Part shown: positions 35,041 to 44,196 of the stretch, one piece after another
How positions within the stretch are numbered: position 1 is the first letter of the stretch
Layout of the letters: the number at the start of each line of letters is the position of its first letter
Assembly: GCA_964236535.1 (NCBI GenBank)
Contig: CAXSEF010000009.1
Location: forward strand, 6,750-70,749
DNA: 64,000 nucleotides
Direction: 5' to 3'
Source: CAXSEF01 sp964236535
Lineage (GTDB): Bacteria; Pseudomonadota; Alphaproteobacteria; Acetobacterales; Acetobacteraceae
Position numbers and translations under genes: made by a program
Notes under the pieces: model-generated
Seen by the model: the letters and a program-made list of their open reading frames with translations, nothing else
The model's database searches: none
Told to the model about the DNA's origin: nothing

Positions 35041-36090
35041 TCAGGCGTCCACGCCGCAGGCATCGGCCAGTTTGGCGAATCCGTCGCACCTGAGTGCCTG
35101 GACGAGTTCAGCGCAGAGTCGCGGCAGCAGCGCCGGGCCGGAATACGCGAAGGCCGTGTAGAGCTGGACCAGATCGGCGCCAGCGCGGACGCGGTTCAGG
35201 ACGTCGCGACCGGACGAAATTCCCCCGCAGCCGATCAGGGTGATTTGCCCGTTCGTCAGTTGGCGAACCTGGCGCAGCATCTCCGTGGCGCGGGCCTTGA
35301 GGGGCGGCCCCGACAATCCGCCTTGCTCCGCAGCGTAGCGGCTCTGCAGGCCCGCGGGGCGGTCCAGGGTGGTGTTGGAGACGATCAAGCCGTCGGCGGC
35401 GTTGCCCAGCGCGGCGGCAACCGAACCCCTGAGACCGTCCTCGGACAGGTCGGGCGAGAGTTTTACAAGCAGCTTCGGCCTGATCGGACAGGCCGCGTTG
35501 ACGGCGGCGAGAATGCGCGAGAGCGAGTCCTCGGCCTGCAGGTCGCGCAGCCCGGGGGTGTTCGGGGAGGAGACGTTGATCACGACGTAGTCGGCGTGAG
35601 GAGCCACCCGCGCCACGATGTCCGGGTAGTCGCGCTGTGGGTCGGAGCCGGTCTTGTTCAGGCCCACGTTGATGCCGAGCGGGACCAGTCGTCCGGCACG
35701 ATCGGGAAGCTTTGCAAGCAGCGCTGCGACGCCACGGTTGTTGAAGCCGAACCGGTTGATGACGGCATCGTCGCGCTCCAGGCGGAACAGGCGGGGCTTC
35801 GGGTTGCCTGGCTGCGCGTTCAGCGTGACGGTGCCGACTTCGAGGAAGCCGAAACCCAGCCTGGCGAGCGGTGTCGTGGCCAGTGCGTTCTTGTCGAAGC
35901 CCGCAGCGAGGCCGATCGGGTTGCCGAAACGGCATCCGAGCGCGTGCACTTCCAGGCGGGGATCGTCCGGGGCGCGCGATCCGCCGGCGAGCCCTGCGCG
36001 CAGGGCCAGCAGCGCCGCGTCATGGGCGCGCTCCGGCTCCAGCATCCGCATGATTGGCATGGCGGCCCGGGCGAGAAGGACGTAAGTCAT
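35041..36090 (-). CDS. pyrD: Dihydroorotate dehydrogenase (quinone), class 2
   Basis: A 349-residue flavoenzyme of pyrimidine synthesis that passes electrons from dihydroorotate to membrane quinone. The N-terminal amphipathic helix (MRMLEPERAHDAALLALRAG) attaches to the membrane. It has NPIGLAAGFDKNA, EVGTVTLNAQPGNPKPRLFR, INRFGFNNRG, VINVSSPNTPGLRDLQ with the class 2 catalytic Ser, KLSPDL, NTTLDRP and a C-terminal CGGISSGRD plus QLYTAFAYSGP. ATG 36090 fits the family. Antisense frames of similar length are shadows. Confidence 0.96.
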   Translation of the reverse strand: MTYVLLARAAMPIMRMLEPERAHDAALLALRAGLAGGSRAPDDPRLEVHALGCRFGNPIGLAAGFDKNALATTPLARLGFGFLEVGTVTLNAQPGNPKPRLFRLERDDAVINRFGFNNRGVAALLAKLPDRAGRLVPLGINVGLNKTGSDPQRDYPDIVARVAPHADYVVINVSSPNTPGLRDLQAEDSLSRILAAVNAACPIRPKLLVKLSPDLSEDGLRGSVAAALGNAADGLIVSNTTLDRPAGLQSRYAAEQGGLSGPPLKARATEMLRQVRQLTNGQITLIGCGGISSGRDVLNRVRAGADLVQLYTAFAYSGPALLPRLCAELVQALRCDGFAKLADACGVDA

Positions 36091-36164
36091 GGCGGCGTTG
36101 GTGCCCCAGAAGGCCGGGCTTGAGAAGCGGCTTTGCGCGCTGGGCTGTGAGGAGTGCTGCGCCG

Positions 36165-36380
36165 ATGTGGAACCAGCCATATCTCGAGACCTGCTGCCGT
36201 TCGGCGCTGCACCGGCTCTACCTGTGCGATGCCGTGGGCCGGCCGGCGGGACTGAAGGACGGCAAGTGCCTGGAGCGACTCGCGGAGATGGGGCTGGCGC
36301 GGCGCCGCGAGGATGGGCTGTTCGTGGTGACAGACCGGGGCGAGGCGCGGCATGCGACGGAGATCATGAAGGTCGCCTGA
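36165..36380 (+). CDS. small uncharacterised protein with winged-helix-like pattern
   Basis: A 71-residue frame: MWNQPYLETCCRSALHRLYL, then GKCLERLAEMGLARRREDGL and FVVTDRGEARHATEI. The L-x-x-L-x-x-x-G-L-A-x-x-x-x-D-G-x-x-x-x-T-x-x-G pattern resembles the recognition helix and wing of small winged-helix proteins. GAGGAG lies ten bases upstream of the ATG. It is divergent from pyrD with start codons 74 bases apart. No function can be assigned. Confidence 0.55.
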   Translation: MWNQPYLETCCRSALHRLYLCDAVGRPAGLKDGKCLERLAEMGLARRREDGLFVVTDRGEARHATEIMKVA

Positions 36381-36397
36381 TTGCCTGGTTCAGAACC

Positions 36398-36634
36398 CTA
36401 CTCTCCCGGTGCTCCGATTGGGCAGGGCGAGTTCTCGAACAGGCTCTCGGCTCGACTTTCCGCATCTGCGTTGCGTAGCAGCTGAGGTCGACCCGGCGGT
36501 CGAGGACGTTCGGCCGCCTTTCGTGTCGGTGACGGCATGGGGCGGGCGCCATCGATCGGCGTCCTGTGGCGCACGCCCGGCGCCAGCCATCGCTGCAGAT
36601 GCCCATGTTCCACGGCGTCCATCGTGTCCTCCAT
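36398..36634 (-). CDS. possible 78-residue protein downstream of hpnI
   Basis: ATG 36634 is preceded by a strong GGAGGAG nine bases away, which is the main support. The product starts MEDTMDAVEHGHLQRWLAPG and becomes Arg/Pro-rich, with no recognised motif. It lies 83 bases after hpnI, beyond an imperfect hairpin (ccccg/cgggg, about 36677-36698). It could be a chance frame. Confidence 0.3.
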   Translation of the reverse strand: MEDTMDAVEHGHLQRWLAPGVRHRTPIDGARPMPSPTRKAAERPRPPGRPQLLRNADAESRAESLFENSPCPIGAPGE

Positions 36635-36717
36635 GAGAGTTCGCTCCTCCAGGAACCACACACAGGACGAACCGACTCCCCGCCCTCGAAAACGGGGAAA
36701 GTCGAGTCGAGCGGGCG

Positions 36718-37968
36718 TCAGACCTCGGCCTCCAGCATCTCCGCACCGGCGAACTCGGGCGACCTCCTGACGACGTAGGCGCCGGCCGCGTGTTCCTCGA
36801 TCCGGCCGGTGTCGACGGGCATGACGTGGCCGCGCCAGCGCACCGTGCCGCCGAGGTAGCTCACCGCGATCTGCCCCACCGAGAGCAGGTCGCGGACCGG
36901 CAGCAGTGCCGCCAGCAGCCAGCGTTCCGCCCAGCCCGGCGCCGCAAGGCCGGGACCGCGCCGCAGCGTCGCGCCGACGATCCAGGCGGCCAGAACCCGC
37001 ACCGACCAGGCCGCGCCGAACAGTTCGACCGACCAGGCGGCGAGGCCCGAGCACAGGCAGCACAGCCCCGCCCACGCCAGCGGGAACTGCAGCGCGGACG
37101 CGGCGAACCCAGCCGGTTCCAGCGCGCCGATGGTGCGGGCCCAGCGCAGCTCGTGGTGCCACAGCGACGCCAGCGAGGCCTCCGGCACCCCGGTCGCCGG
37201 CACGGTGTCGGCGAGCCCGACGCGCAGGCCGAGCCGGCGCACCAGCTGGCCCAGCACGTTGTCGTCGGCGAGCCGGTCAACCAGAGCGTACAGGCCGCCG
37301 ACCTGCGCCAGGGTCTGGCGGCGCAGCGCCATGGTGGTGCCAAGGCAATCCTGGCGGCCAAGCAGGCGCGACAGCAGCGCGCCGGGCAGGAAGCAGTGGG
37401 TGATCTGCATGGCGCCAAGGCGCGCGGCAAGGCCGCGTACCGTCGGTCTGCCGGTACACAGCGTGGTGACGAGTCCGACGCGGGGTGCGGCAAGTGCAGC
37501 GGCCAGCCGTTCCAGGTAGTCTGGAGCAACGTGCAGGTCGCTGTCGGAGAACACCAGCGTGTCGTGGCGCGCGCGAGGCAGCATGTTGATGAGGTTGCTT
37601 ACCTTGCGGTTCCTGCCGTGCGTGGACGCGTCGACCACCACCACGATGTCGAGGTCGGGGTGGCGCCGACGCACCCGCTCGACTGCGCGCAGCGCCGGGT
37701 CGGTCGCGTCCTGCACGCCGAACACGATCTGGAACACCGGGTAGCGCTGGCCGCACAGCGTCTCGAGCGCGCGGTCCAGATGCGGTTCGGCACCGCAGAG
37801 CGGGCGCAGCACGCTGATGGGGGCGCAGCGGACCGGGTGGTGCCGCTGCCGTGCTGCGAAACGGCGCACGGCGAGCGCCCCCGCGAGCACGACGACGATG
37901 CCGAAGCCGCTGGCGGCCGCCGCCACCCGGCTGAGCCAGGCGATCGCGGCGGCGGCGATAGCGGCCAT
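36718..37968 (-). CDS. hpnI: Hopanoid glucosaminyltransferase HpnI (GT21)
   Basis: A 416-residue ceramide-glucosyltransferase-like enzyme that should add N-acetylglucosamine to bacteriohopanetetrol. One N-terminal helix is followed by PISVLRPLCGAEPHLDRALE, FGVQDATDPALRAVERVR, then the GT21 signature D1 VVVDASTHGRNRKVSNLINM, D2 LVFSDSDLHVAPDYLERL, D3 in RLADDNVLGQLV and the HELRWARTIGALEP (R/Q)xxRW motif. C-terminal membrane helices follow. ATG 37968 matches the family N-terminus, while a GTG at 38121 would add another hydrophobic segment. Partner genes hpnK and hpnJ are not in the window. Confidence 0.88.
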   Translation of the reverse strand: MAAIAAAAIAWLSRVAAAASGFGIVVVLAGALAVRRFAARQRHHPVRCAPISVLRPLCGAEPHLDRALETLCGQRYPVFQIVFGVQDATDPALRAVERVRRRHPDLDIVVVVDASTHGRNRKVSNLINMLPRARHDTLVFSDSDLHVAPDYLERLAAALAAPRVGLVTTLCTGRPTVRGLAARLGAMQITHCFLPGALLSRLLGRQDCLGTTMALRRQTLAQVGGLYALVDRLADDNVLGQLVRRLGLRVGLADTVPATGVPEASLASLWHHELRWARTIGALEPAGFAASALQFPLAWAGLCCLCSGLAAWSVELFGAAWSVRVLAAWIVGATLRRGPGLAAPGWAERWLLAALLPVRDLLSVGQIAVSYLGGTVRWRGHVMPVDTGRIEEHAAGAYVVRRSPEFAGAEMLEAEV

Positions 37969-38371
37969 TCCGGTCGGAGCCCGGTTGAACACCGTGAGCC
38001 AGCAGCCGGCCGCGAGCAGGAGGACGATGATGGTGGCGGCGCACCCGGCACGGCGCGCTCCGATCACGGGACGGCTCAAGGCCGCGGCGTCAGGCAGGTG
38101 GCCGTTGCCGGGCCAGGCCACGCGGGCCGAGGCGGGTCCGGCCCGGCCGGCGGCCCCTGCAGCCCGGCTGGCGCAGGATTACCCGAGGATGCGCGCGCGA
38201 CGACTTGCCATCCGGTCTGCGCCGGAATGTTCCCGCCCCACGCCGCGTTCATCGCGCCCCCTTGGGGCTCACCGTGTTTGCCCGAGGTCCACAGACAACC
38301 GCGACACTCCCGCCCGGGTGCCACCACGTCACGAAGCGCGGTTCGTCGGCAAGTGCTAAAATGTTTCGCGC
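37969..38371. other. intergenic region, no gene seen
   Basis: About 400 bases between hpnI and the YceI gene. If hpnI starts at GTG 38121, its first 153 bases are hpnI coding sequence. The remainder shows nothing recognisable. Confidence 0.4.
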
Positions 38372-38992
38372 TCAGCCCTGCTTCTCGAACGCGCCGCTCA
38401 GGTTGAGCTCCACCGCATCGCCGATCAGCGGCACGTAGGTCTTCACCCCGAAGTCGCTGCGGCTGATCTGGCCCGTGGCCTGGAAGCCGACGGTGTACTT
38501 CTTGTCGAGCGGGTTGATGCCGGCGCCCACGAAGCGCACGTCCAGCGTCACCGGGTGGGTCACGCCGTGCAGGGTCAGGTCGCCGGTCACCCTGGCTGCC
38601 ATTGCACCATTCGCAACGATGCTGGTCGAGCGGAACGTGATCTCGGGGAACTTCGCAGCGTCGAACCACTGCTCGCCCTTCAGCTCGCCGTCGAGCTTGG
38701 TGCTGGTGGTCGAGATGCTCGCGGTCGGGATGGTCACGTCGAGCCGGCTCGCGGCGGGGTCCATCGGCTGCAGCACCAGCGTGCCCGAGGCGTCGGCGAA
38801 GTGTCCGTAATAGGTGGTGAAGCCCAGGTGCATCACGCCGAAGCCGATCTGGGTGTGCACCGGCTCGATTGCGTAGGTACCGGCCTGGACATGGGCCGGG
38901 TCGTGATCCGCCGGCTGCGCGAGCGCGGGTGCTGCCGCGAGCAATGCGGCGGTGAGGGCCGGCAGCAGGATGGCGGGCAGCATACGGGGCAT
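38372..38992 (-). CDS. YceI family periplasmic lipid-binding protein
   Basis: A 206-residue secreted lipocalin-like protein. A clear Sec signal (LPAILLPALTAALLAAAPALA) precedes the YceI barrel: YAIEPVHTQIGFGVMHLGFT, FADASGTLVL, ASISTTSTKLDGELKGEQWF, KFPEITFRSTSI, GDLTLHGVTHPVTLDVRF and RSDFGVKTYVPLIGDAVELN. These are the standard family blocks. YceI-fold proteins bind polyisoprenoids or long acyl chains in the periplasm. GGAGA seven bases before ATG 38992 supports the start. It lies between hpnI and cysC on the same strand, with gaps of more than 150 bases. Confidence 0.92.
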   Translation of the reverse strand: MPRMLPAILLPALTAALLAAAPALAQPADHDPAHVQAGTYAIEPVHTQIGFGVMHLGFTTYYGHFADASGTLVLQPMDPAASRLDVTIPTASISTTSTKLDGELKGEQWFDAAKFPEITFRSTSIVANGAMAARVTGDLTLHGVTHPVTLDVRFVGAGINPLDKKYTVGFQATGQISRSDFGVKTYVPLIGDAVELNLSGAFEKQG

Positions 38993-39155
38993 GGGGGGTC
39001 TCCGTGAGGGTCCACGAACATCGTGGGCGCCGGACACCCTGTTAGCGGCACTGGCTGCGGCGGGGCACTGGCAAAACACGTCGGCCAGCCATGTCCGTGC
39101 CGGCAGGGGGCAAGGCCGCGCCGCAATGCCGCGATGCCGGCGCGCGGGATCGCGT

Positions 39156-39740
39156 TCAGCCGGTGCCCGGTCCGAAGGCCTGCGTGGCATACCGGGTCAG
39201 CGCCGCCACGCCGGTTTCCACCGTGGTCGCGGCGGTATCGATTGCGAGGTCGGGGTCCGCCGGAGCCTCGTAGGACGCCGACACGCCGGTGAACCGCGCG
39301 ATCTGCCCGGCGCGGGCGCGGCGGTACAGGCCCTTCGGGTCACGCGCCTCGCAGAGAGCGAGCGGGGCGCGGACGTGCACCTCGTGAAAGCCCCCGGCCA
39401 CGATGCGGCGGGCGAGTATGCGGTGGGCGGCCAGCGGCGAGATCAGCGCGGCGATGACGACCAGGCCAGCCTCGGCCATCAGCCGCGACACCTCGGCTGT
39501 CCTGCGCACGTTCTCCTCGCGGTCATGGTCGGCGAAGCCCAGGTCGGCGTTCAGGCCCGATCGCAGGGCGTCGCCGTCCAGCACCGCCGCATGCCAGCCG
39601 CGATCGGTGAGCGCGCGCAGCAGCCGCACCGACAGCGTGCTCTTGCCGGCGCCGGACAGCCCGGTGAGCCACAGCACGCCGCCGCGATGGCCGTTGATGC
39701 GGACGCGTTCCTCGGGCGTCACCGGTGCGTCCGCTGCCAT
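39156..39740 (-). CDS. cysC: Adenylylsulfate kinase
   Basis: A 194-residue kinase that phosphorylates adenosine 5'-phosphosulfate to PAPS. The Walker A loop LWLTGLSGAGKST is at about 24-36. LDGDALRSGLNADLGFADHD, REENVRRTAEVSRLMAEAG, IAALISP and DPKGLYRRARAGQI follow, all diagnostic for APS kinase. ATG 39740 has GAGGA eight bases upstream; the longer frame adds an unconserved basic leader. It stands alone rather than fused to cysN. PAPS could serve the sulfotransferase at 2.4 kb. Confidence 0.93.
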   Translation of the reverse strand: MAADAPVTPEERVRINGHRGGVLWLTGLSGAGKSTLSVRLLRALTDRGWHAAVLDGDALRSGLNADLGFADHDREENVRRTAEVSRLMAEAGLVVIAALISPLAAHRILARRIVAGGFHEVHVRAPLALCEARDPKGLYRRARAGQIARFTGVSASYEAPADPDLAIDTAATTVETGVAALTRYATQAFGPGTG

Positions 39741-40385
39741 GGCATGGTCCTCGAAGGGCGATGTCTTGCGTTGCTGTCGCTTTGTAGGGTGTGCGCAGAT
39801 GCCGGTGAAAGCGGGTCGCAGGCAAGCGTGGTTGGGCGCGCCCGCGCGCGCGGGCCGACCCACCAGGCGAAGTCGTTTTAATTTCACAATAGTTTATCGA
39901 CCGTACGGTCGAGTGGTGCTGCGCCGCGCCGATCTCGCGATCGACGCGGCCTCGACGCCGCCGCTGACGGTAATTCGCGGGTGCGGACCTGATGCCGAAC
40001 TGCTGCAGTGCAGCGCAAAACGCGCCTGCGCTTGCGCCGCTGCCGGAAACCCCTGCTTTTCGGCGCTACGGGCCGATGCCGGTTTCGTGATCAGAGCTTG
40101 CCGTGCCGTGCCGAGTCGTGCATACCGGGGTCTCGCTACGGCGGAAGAGAAATAGTAAACCGCTTCCGCAACGATAATATTTCGGTTGTCGACCTGCTGA
40201 TTTTGTTTCTCTGCAACAACTAGACATCCATCCGGATGATCTTGCTGCTGAAGCAGCGACGTCTTGCCGCAGCTGAATACAGGGTCGGGCGTCGGCGCAA
40301 GGGCAACCTTCACCGGCCTCCGCTGCAACGCGACGTGCGGCCCTCCCGCAACACGGTTCCTGGCGATCGTGCCGAAAGGATGACC
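39741..40385. other. divergent upstream region of cysC and the secreted protein gene
   Basis: About 640 bases without a gene. It contains a 16-bp perfect palindrome (39897-39912) and an A/T-rich patch around 40150-40225 that is the best promoter candidate for the rightward secreted-protein gene. GAAAGGA at 40374-40380 is that gene's ribosome-binding site. Confidence 0.5.
39897..39912. promoter_or_regulatory. 16-bp perfect palindrome, candidate operator
   Basis: TCGACCGTACGGTCGA reads the same on both strands and adjoins an A/T-rich run (ttcacaatagtttatcga). TetR- and GntR-type regulators often use CCGTACGG-like or gaCCGtaCGGtc sites. No regulator gene of this type lies nearby, so the binding protein is unknown. 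Confidence 0.45.
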
Positions 40386-42353
40386 ATGACAATCAACCGT
40401 CCGCTGCCTCCCTCGGGGAGGCGGCAGCTTGCCGTAATGCTCGCCCTGCCGTGCCTTGCCGTGTCCGCGACTCAGGCGGCGCGGGCCGCGTCGCCCGTGA
40501 TCAACGCGCAGGGACAGGTCGGGCTGACGAGCTACACGACCCTGCCGTTCGTCAGCAACATCTACCGCCAGGCCTGGGGTTCGTCGCCCTATCTGTCCCC
40601 GGGTAACCTGTTCTGGCAGGTCGGGTCCTGGTTCACCAACAAGAACAACATGATTCAGGCGCTGTACGGCTCGCAGAGCCTGACCAGCCAGGGCATCGTG
40701 GCGTCGAGCGGATCGCAGCGCTGGGACGACACCTGGGAGGTCTCGCTGCCGGCCTCGCAATTCCCGGGCGAGCCTTCGTACATCGCCGGCGACCGCAACA
40801 GCGGCGTCGCCTCCGGCCCGGAGTTCAAGGCCTGGTCGCAGTGGATCGAGCAGCGGCCGAACCTGCCGATCATCGCATCCGATGGCGGCTCGACCCCGCC
40901 CTCCGAGCGGGCCTGGAACGGCGGCTGGGGCCACATCAGCCCGTTGATGCCGCTCGCGTCCGGCGACTGCCCGACGGACATGACATCGTGCACCTACGGC
41001 GACCTGTACGCCTGGCGGTGGGGGCAGACGGCGGCGCTCAGCGGCGCCTACGGCATCATGCTGTCGGACTATTCCGACAGCCAGCCGGAGCTGATGTCGA
41101 TCCAGACGGGCTTCAACCCGGAGATCGTGGCGGCCTTCGCGGCGGCGAAGGGCGTGAACGTGCCGAGCGGGTCGACGGCGCAGAAGGCGAGCTGGATCAC
41201 CGCCAACGTGGTGTCGCAATGGAACGACTATCTCGACACCGGCTATGCGAAGTTCTTCACGGCGCTGTCCACGCGGCTGACGGCGGCCACGTCGCAGAAC
41301 GCCCTGGTCATCGACCAGTGCTCCGGGTGGCCGGCCCAGAAACGTTTCTACGGGATCGATGAGCGGCAGTTCAATGGCGTGGTCCCTTCGGCCGACTACA
41401 TGTGCATCTGGGACAACCAGACCATGCAGCTCGGCCGCAGCGGGGAGGACCCGGCCTACGGGGTCGGCACCTATGTGTTCGCTGCGGCGCGCGAGCCCAA
41501 CATGCGCAACGGTGCCAACCTCGAAGCGAACGACAGCAACTACTGGCAGGCGATCGCCGGCTTCAACCCGACGCTGGATGCGGCCGACCAGCAGGAGAAG
41601 GGCCTGAAGCTGCTCAAGCGGTCATGGCTCGAGGCGAGCTGGGCGCACATCGCGACCCGGCAGGGCACGGTGCGCCGCGCGCTCGCGTTCATGTCGCGCG
41701 ACTACTGGGACGGCGGCACGCTCGACCCCACGCTGCAGACGCTGATCTCGTCGATCGTGCCGACGGCGCCGTTCGGCTTCGCGGTCTACTACTCGGTCGC
41801 GGCGGAGCGGGCGCTTGAGCAGGTGATCGTGAACCCGCAGCCCAACATCGGCTACAATCCCTATGAGCAGGCGTACTACAATCCGCAGGAGCTTCTCAAC
41901 CTGAAGAACGGCGGAGTGCCCGTCGGCTACTACGTGAGCGATGCGGCGCTGCCGACCCTGGCCCATGCGGCGGCACCCGCGGCATGGCTCATCCTCGAAC
42001 ACCCGGAGCTGATCCCGGCCAGCGAGATGAAGGCCTTGACCGCGATCGCACCGGTGCTGACCACGCCGGCCCAGGCCGCATCCTTCGCCCAGGCACCGCT
42101 GACGTTCAACGGCGGGCTGACCGGCACCGGGTTCTACGACCAGAATAACCGGGTGATCGTGACGGTGACCAATCCTGCGGCGCAAAGTGTCTCAAGCTTC
42201 GTGAAGCTGCAGGGTCTGCCCAACGGCCCTCTCAACATCGTCGATCTGTTCACCAATCAGAGCTGGCAGTTCACTGTCGCCTCCGGGACGGTGTGGGTGC
42301 CGGTCACGGTCGGCCGGTGGGACACGCGGGCGTTCGCGCTGACGCCGGCGTAG
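40386..42353 (+). CDS. large secreted protein of unknown function
   Basis: A 655-residue exported protein. The N-terminus MTINRPLPPSGRRQLAVMLA has an Arg pair and a hydrophobic core ending in an AxA site near residue 37. The mature part is rich in Trp, Tyr and Asn, with blocks such as YRQAWGSSPYLSPGNLFWQ, AWNGGWGHISPLMPL, GAYGIMLSDYSDSQPE and VIDQCSGWPAQKRFYG. The last 100 residues look like a beta-sandwich (RVIVTVTNPAAQSVSSFVKL). This layout is reminiscent of glycoside hydrolases with a barrel plus a C-terminal sandwich, but I see no defining catalytic motif. GAAAGGA five bases before ATG 40386 decides the start. A strong hairpin follows the stop. I do not recognise the family. Confidence 0.85.
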   Translation: MTINRPLPPSGRRQLAVMLALPCLAVSATQAARAASPVINAQGQVGLTSYTTLPFVSNIYRQAWGSSPYLSPGNLFWQVGSWFTNKNNMIQALYGSQSLTSQGIVASSGSQRWDDTWEVSLPASQFPGEPSYIAGDRNSGVASGPEFKAWSQWIEQRPNLPIIASDGGSTPPSERAWNGGWGHISPLMPLASGDCPTDMTSCTYGDLYAWRWGQTAALSGAYGIMLSDYSDSQPELMSIQTGFNPEIVAAFAAAKGVNVPSGSTAQKASWITANVVSQWNDYLDTGYAKFFTALSTRLTAATSQNALVIDQCSGWPAQKRFYGIDERQFNGVVPSADYMCIWDNQTMQLGRSGEDPAYGVGTYVFAAAREPNMRNGANLEANDSNYWQAIAGFNPTLDAADQQEKGLKLLKRSWLEASWAHIATRQGTVRRALAFMSRDYWDGGTLDPTLQTLISSIVPTAPFGFAVYYSVAAERALEQVIVNPQPNIGYNPYEQAYYNPQELLNLKNGGVPVGYYVSDAALPTLAHAAAPAAWLILEHPELIPASEMKALTAIAPVLTTPAQAASFAQAPLTFNGGLTGTGFYDQNNRVIVTVTNPAAQSVSSFVKLQGLPNGPLNIVDLFTNQSWQFTVASGTVWVPVTVGRWDTRAFALTPA

Positions 42354-42365
42354 ATACAGATATGC

Positions 42366-42400
42366 AACGAACTCCAGCGGTCCCGCCGCTGGAGTTCGTT
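42366..42400 (+). terminator. strong hairpin terminator-like structure
   Basis: A 15-bp perfect stem (AACGAACTCCAGCGG pairing with CCGCTGGAGTTCGTT) with a 5-base loop starts 12 bases after the stop codon of the secreted-protein gene. No T-run follows, so it may act as a bidirectional or Rho-assisted terminator, or as an RNA stabiliser. Confidence 0.75.
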
Positions 42401-42837
42401 CTAGGAACGTCTTGATAATACTTTCGATTAGGTAACTTCATACCGGGGTTCTGCCGCTTGGCCGGGGTGGACGAAGCTCGCGTCAGGTTCTGATGGCCGA
42501 GTTGGACCGTCGGACCGCGGGCTGAGGCGGAATCCGGCGCTCCTCGCCTGGCAGTATCGTACCAACGGTCCTGATGCGTCGTCGGTCAGGGCAGGCAAGG
42601 CCAGGAACCCGGCCCCCGGACCCCGCCAAGGGCCGGGCTCTTGGAACCTCCATGCCTGGCGTGATCGTCTCCGGCGGCTTCACCTGGACAACAGAAATGG
42701 GCGACAGGACAAAGACCGGAGCGTGACTGCTTCGTCCATCCGAAGCCATCACGGTCCGAGGCAAGGGTTTCCCACGAACCCGTGCCTGGAGAGGGCGCGG
42801 CGGCCTGGGCGAAGTCCAGGCTTGCGTCCTGGTGGTA
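42401..42837. other. intergenic region with worn repeat
   Basis: No gene seen. 42590-42650 (ggcaggcaaggccaggaacccggcc...gggctcttggaacc) is a worn copy of the dispersed repeat. Confidence 0.45.
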
Positions 42838-43788
42838 TCAGGCCGCGGCCTGCGTGCCCGCCCGGCCCAGCTGCGTGATCTCCTCGGCATCGAGGCGCAG
42901 CGAAGCCGCCCCGATCAGGTGCTCCAGCTGTTCGAGGCTGGTGGCGCTCGCGATCGGGGCGGTGACCGCGGGCCGCGCCGCGAGCCAGGCCAGCGCCACC
43001 TCGGCCGGCGTGGTCGCGTGCGCCGCGGCGACGGCGTCCAGCGCCGCCAGCACCCGCTCGCCGCGTGCATCGAGATACTGGCCGACGCTGCCGGCGCGCG
43101 CCCCGACCAGATCTGCCTGGCTGCGATACTTGCCGGTCAGGAAGCCCGCGGCCAGGCCGAAATAGGGGATGACGCCCACCTGCTCGCGCGCGCAGAGCGG
43201 GGCGAGTTCGGCCTCGAAGTCGCGTTCCAGCAGGTTGTAATGCGGCTGCAGCGACTCGTAGCGCGGCAGGCCATGCGTGGCGCTCGCGGCCAGCGCCTCG
43301 GACAGGCGCGGCGCGGAGAAGTTCGACGCGCCGATCGCGCGCACCTTACCCTGCTCGATCAGCCGGGCATAGGCGCCGAGCACGTCGGCGACCGGGACGG
43401 CCGGGTCGTCGCAGTGCGACTGGTAGAGGTCGATCACGTCGGTGCGCAGCCGGCGCAGCGAGGCCTCCGCGCAGGCGGCGATGCGCGCGGGGGCGAGACC
43501 CTCCGATCCCTCCATCGGGCCGCCGACCTTGGTCATCAGCACCATGCGGTTCCGTGCGCCCGAGCGCGCCAGCCAGTCGCCGATCACCGTCTCGCTCTCG
43601 CCGCCGGCATGGCCCGGGACCCAGCGAGAGTAGATGTCGGCGGTGTCGATCGCGACCAGGCCGGCCTCCAGCGCGCGATCGAGCAGCTTGTGCGAGGCGG
43701 CGGAGTCGGCGGTCCAGCCGAACACGTTCGCCCCGAGGACCACCTTGGGGATTTGCAGGCCGGAGCGGCCGAGCGCGCGCTGTTCCAT
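42838..43788 (-). CDS. Aldo/keto reductase
   Basis: A 316-residue NADPH-dependent TIM-barrel reductase. The catalytic tetrad is visible: Asp in AIDTADIYSRW, Tyr in the same motif, Lys in MVLMTKVGG and His in YQSHCDD. IGASNFSAPRLSEAL and LQPHYNLLERDFE are typical of the potassium-channel-beta/YajO-like subfamily, and PIASATSLEQLEHLIGA binds the cofactor. GGAG eight bases before ATG 43788 supports the start. The substrate is unknown. It is flanked on both sides by palindromic repeats, indicating its own transcription unit. Confidence 0.92.
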   Translation of the reverse strand: MEQRALGRSGLQIPKVVLGANVFGWTADSAASHKLLDRALEAGLVAIDTADIYSRWVPGHAGGESETVIGDWLARSGARNRMVLMTKVGGPMEGSEGLAPARIAACAEASLRRLRTDVIDLYQSHCDDPAVPVADVLGAYARLIEQGKVRAIGASNFSAPRLSEALAASATHGLPRYESLQPHYNLLERDFEAELAPLCAREQVGVIPYFGLAAGFLTGKYRSQADLVGARAGSVGQYLDARGERVLAALDAVAAAHATTPAEVALAWLAARPAVTAPIASATSLEQLEHLIGAASLRLDAEEITQLGRAGTQAAA

Positions 43789-43814
43789 CCGAGGACTCCG
43801 TTGTGGGTGGGGCA

Positions 43815-43950
43815 TGAAGGCAAGGCCAGAGGCTCTGCCTCTGGACTCCGCTCAAGGCCAAGCCTTGAGAGTCCTCATGCTTGAGCAAGAAATTTCCAAG
43901 GGGCTTCGACCTTCTGGTGGATCTGGACTAGGCCCGGGCTTGCTGCCCTG
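43815..43950. repeat. dispersed palindromic repeat, full copy
   Basis: ccagaggctctgcctctgg hairpin, caaggccaagccttg hairpin, spacer tcctcatgcttgagcaag, then a worn right half (tttccaaggggcttcgacct) ending gggcttgctgccc. It lies immediately upstream of the aldo/keto reductase start. No gene is seen from here to 44196. Confidence 0.85.
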
Positions 43951-44196
43951 ACCGGTCACGCATCACCGCCGCTGGTGCGAGATGACGGCAAGGATGCAAG
44001 CCATGCGCAGGTTGCGGTACTTGGGATACGCAAGTGCGGCGGGAAGGCTGGATCTGATCAGCGGCTCCGACGACGATGCCGGCCCGCATGCTTGACGACC
44101 ACGAAGGCCCTCTTGGCGACAGCTCGTCCGCGGCGGTCTGCTCCTGGCGGAGTCGCCGACCTGAGGACACTGGGCAGCGCCCTGGCCTGGCCTCGC

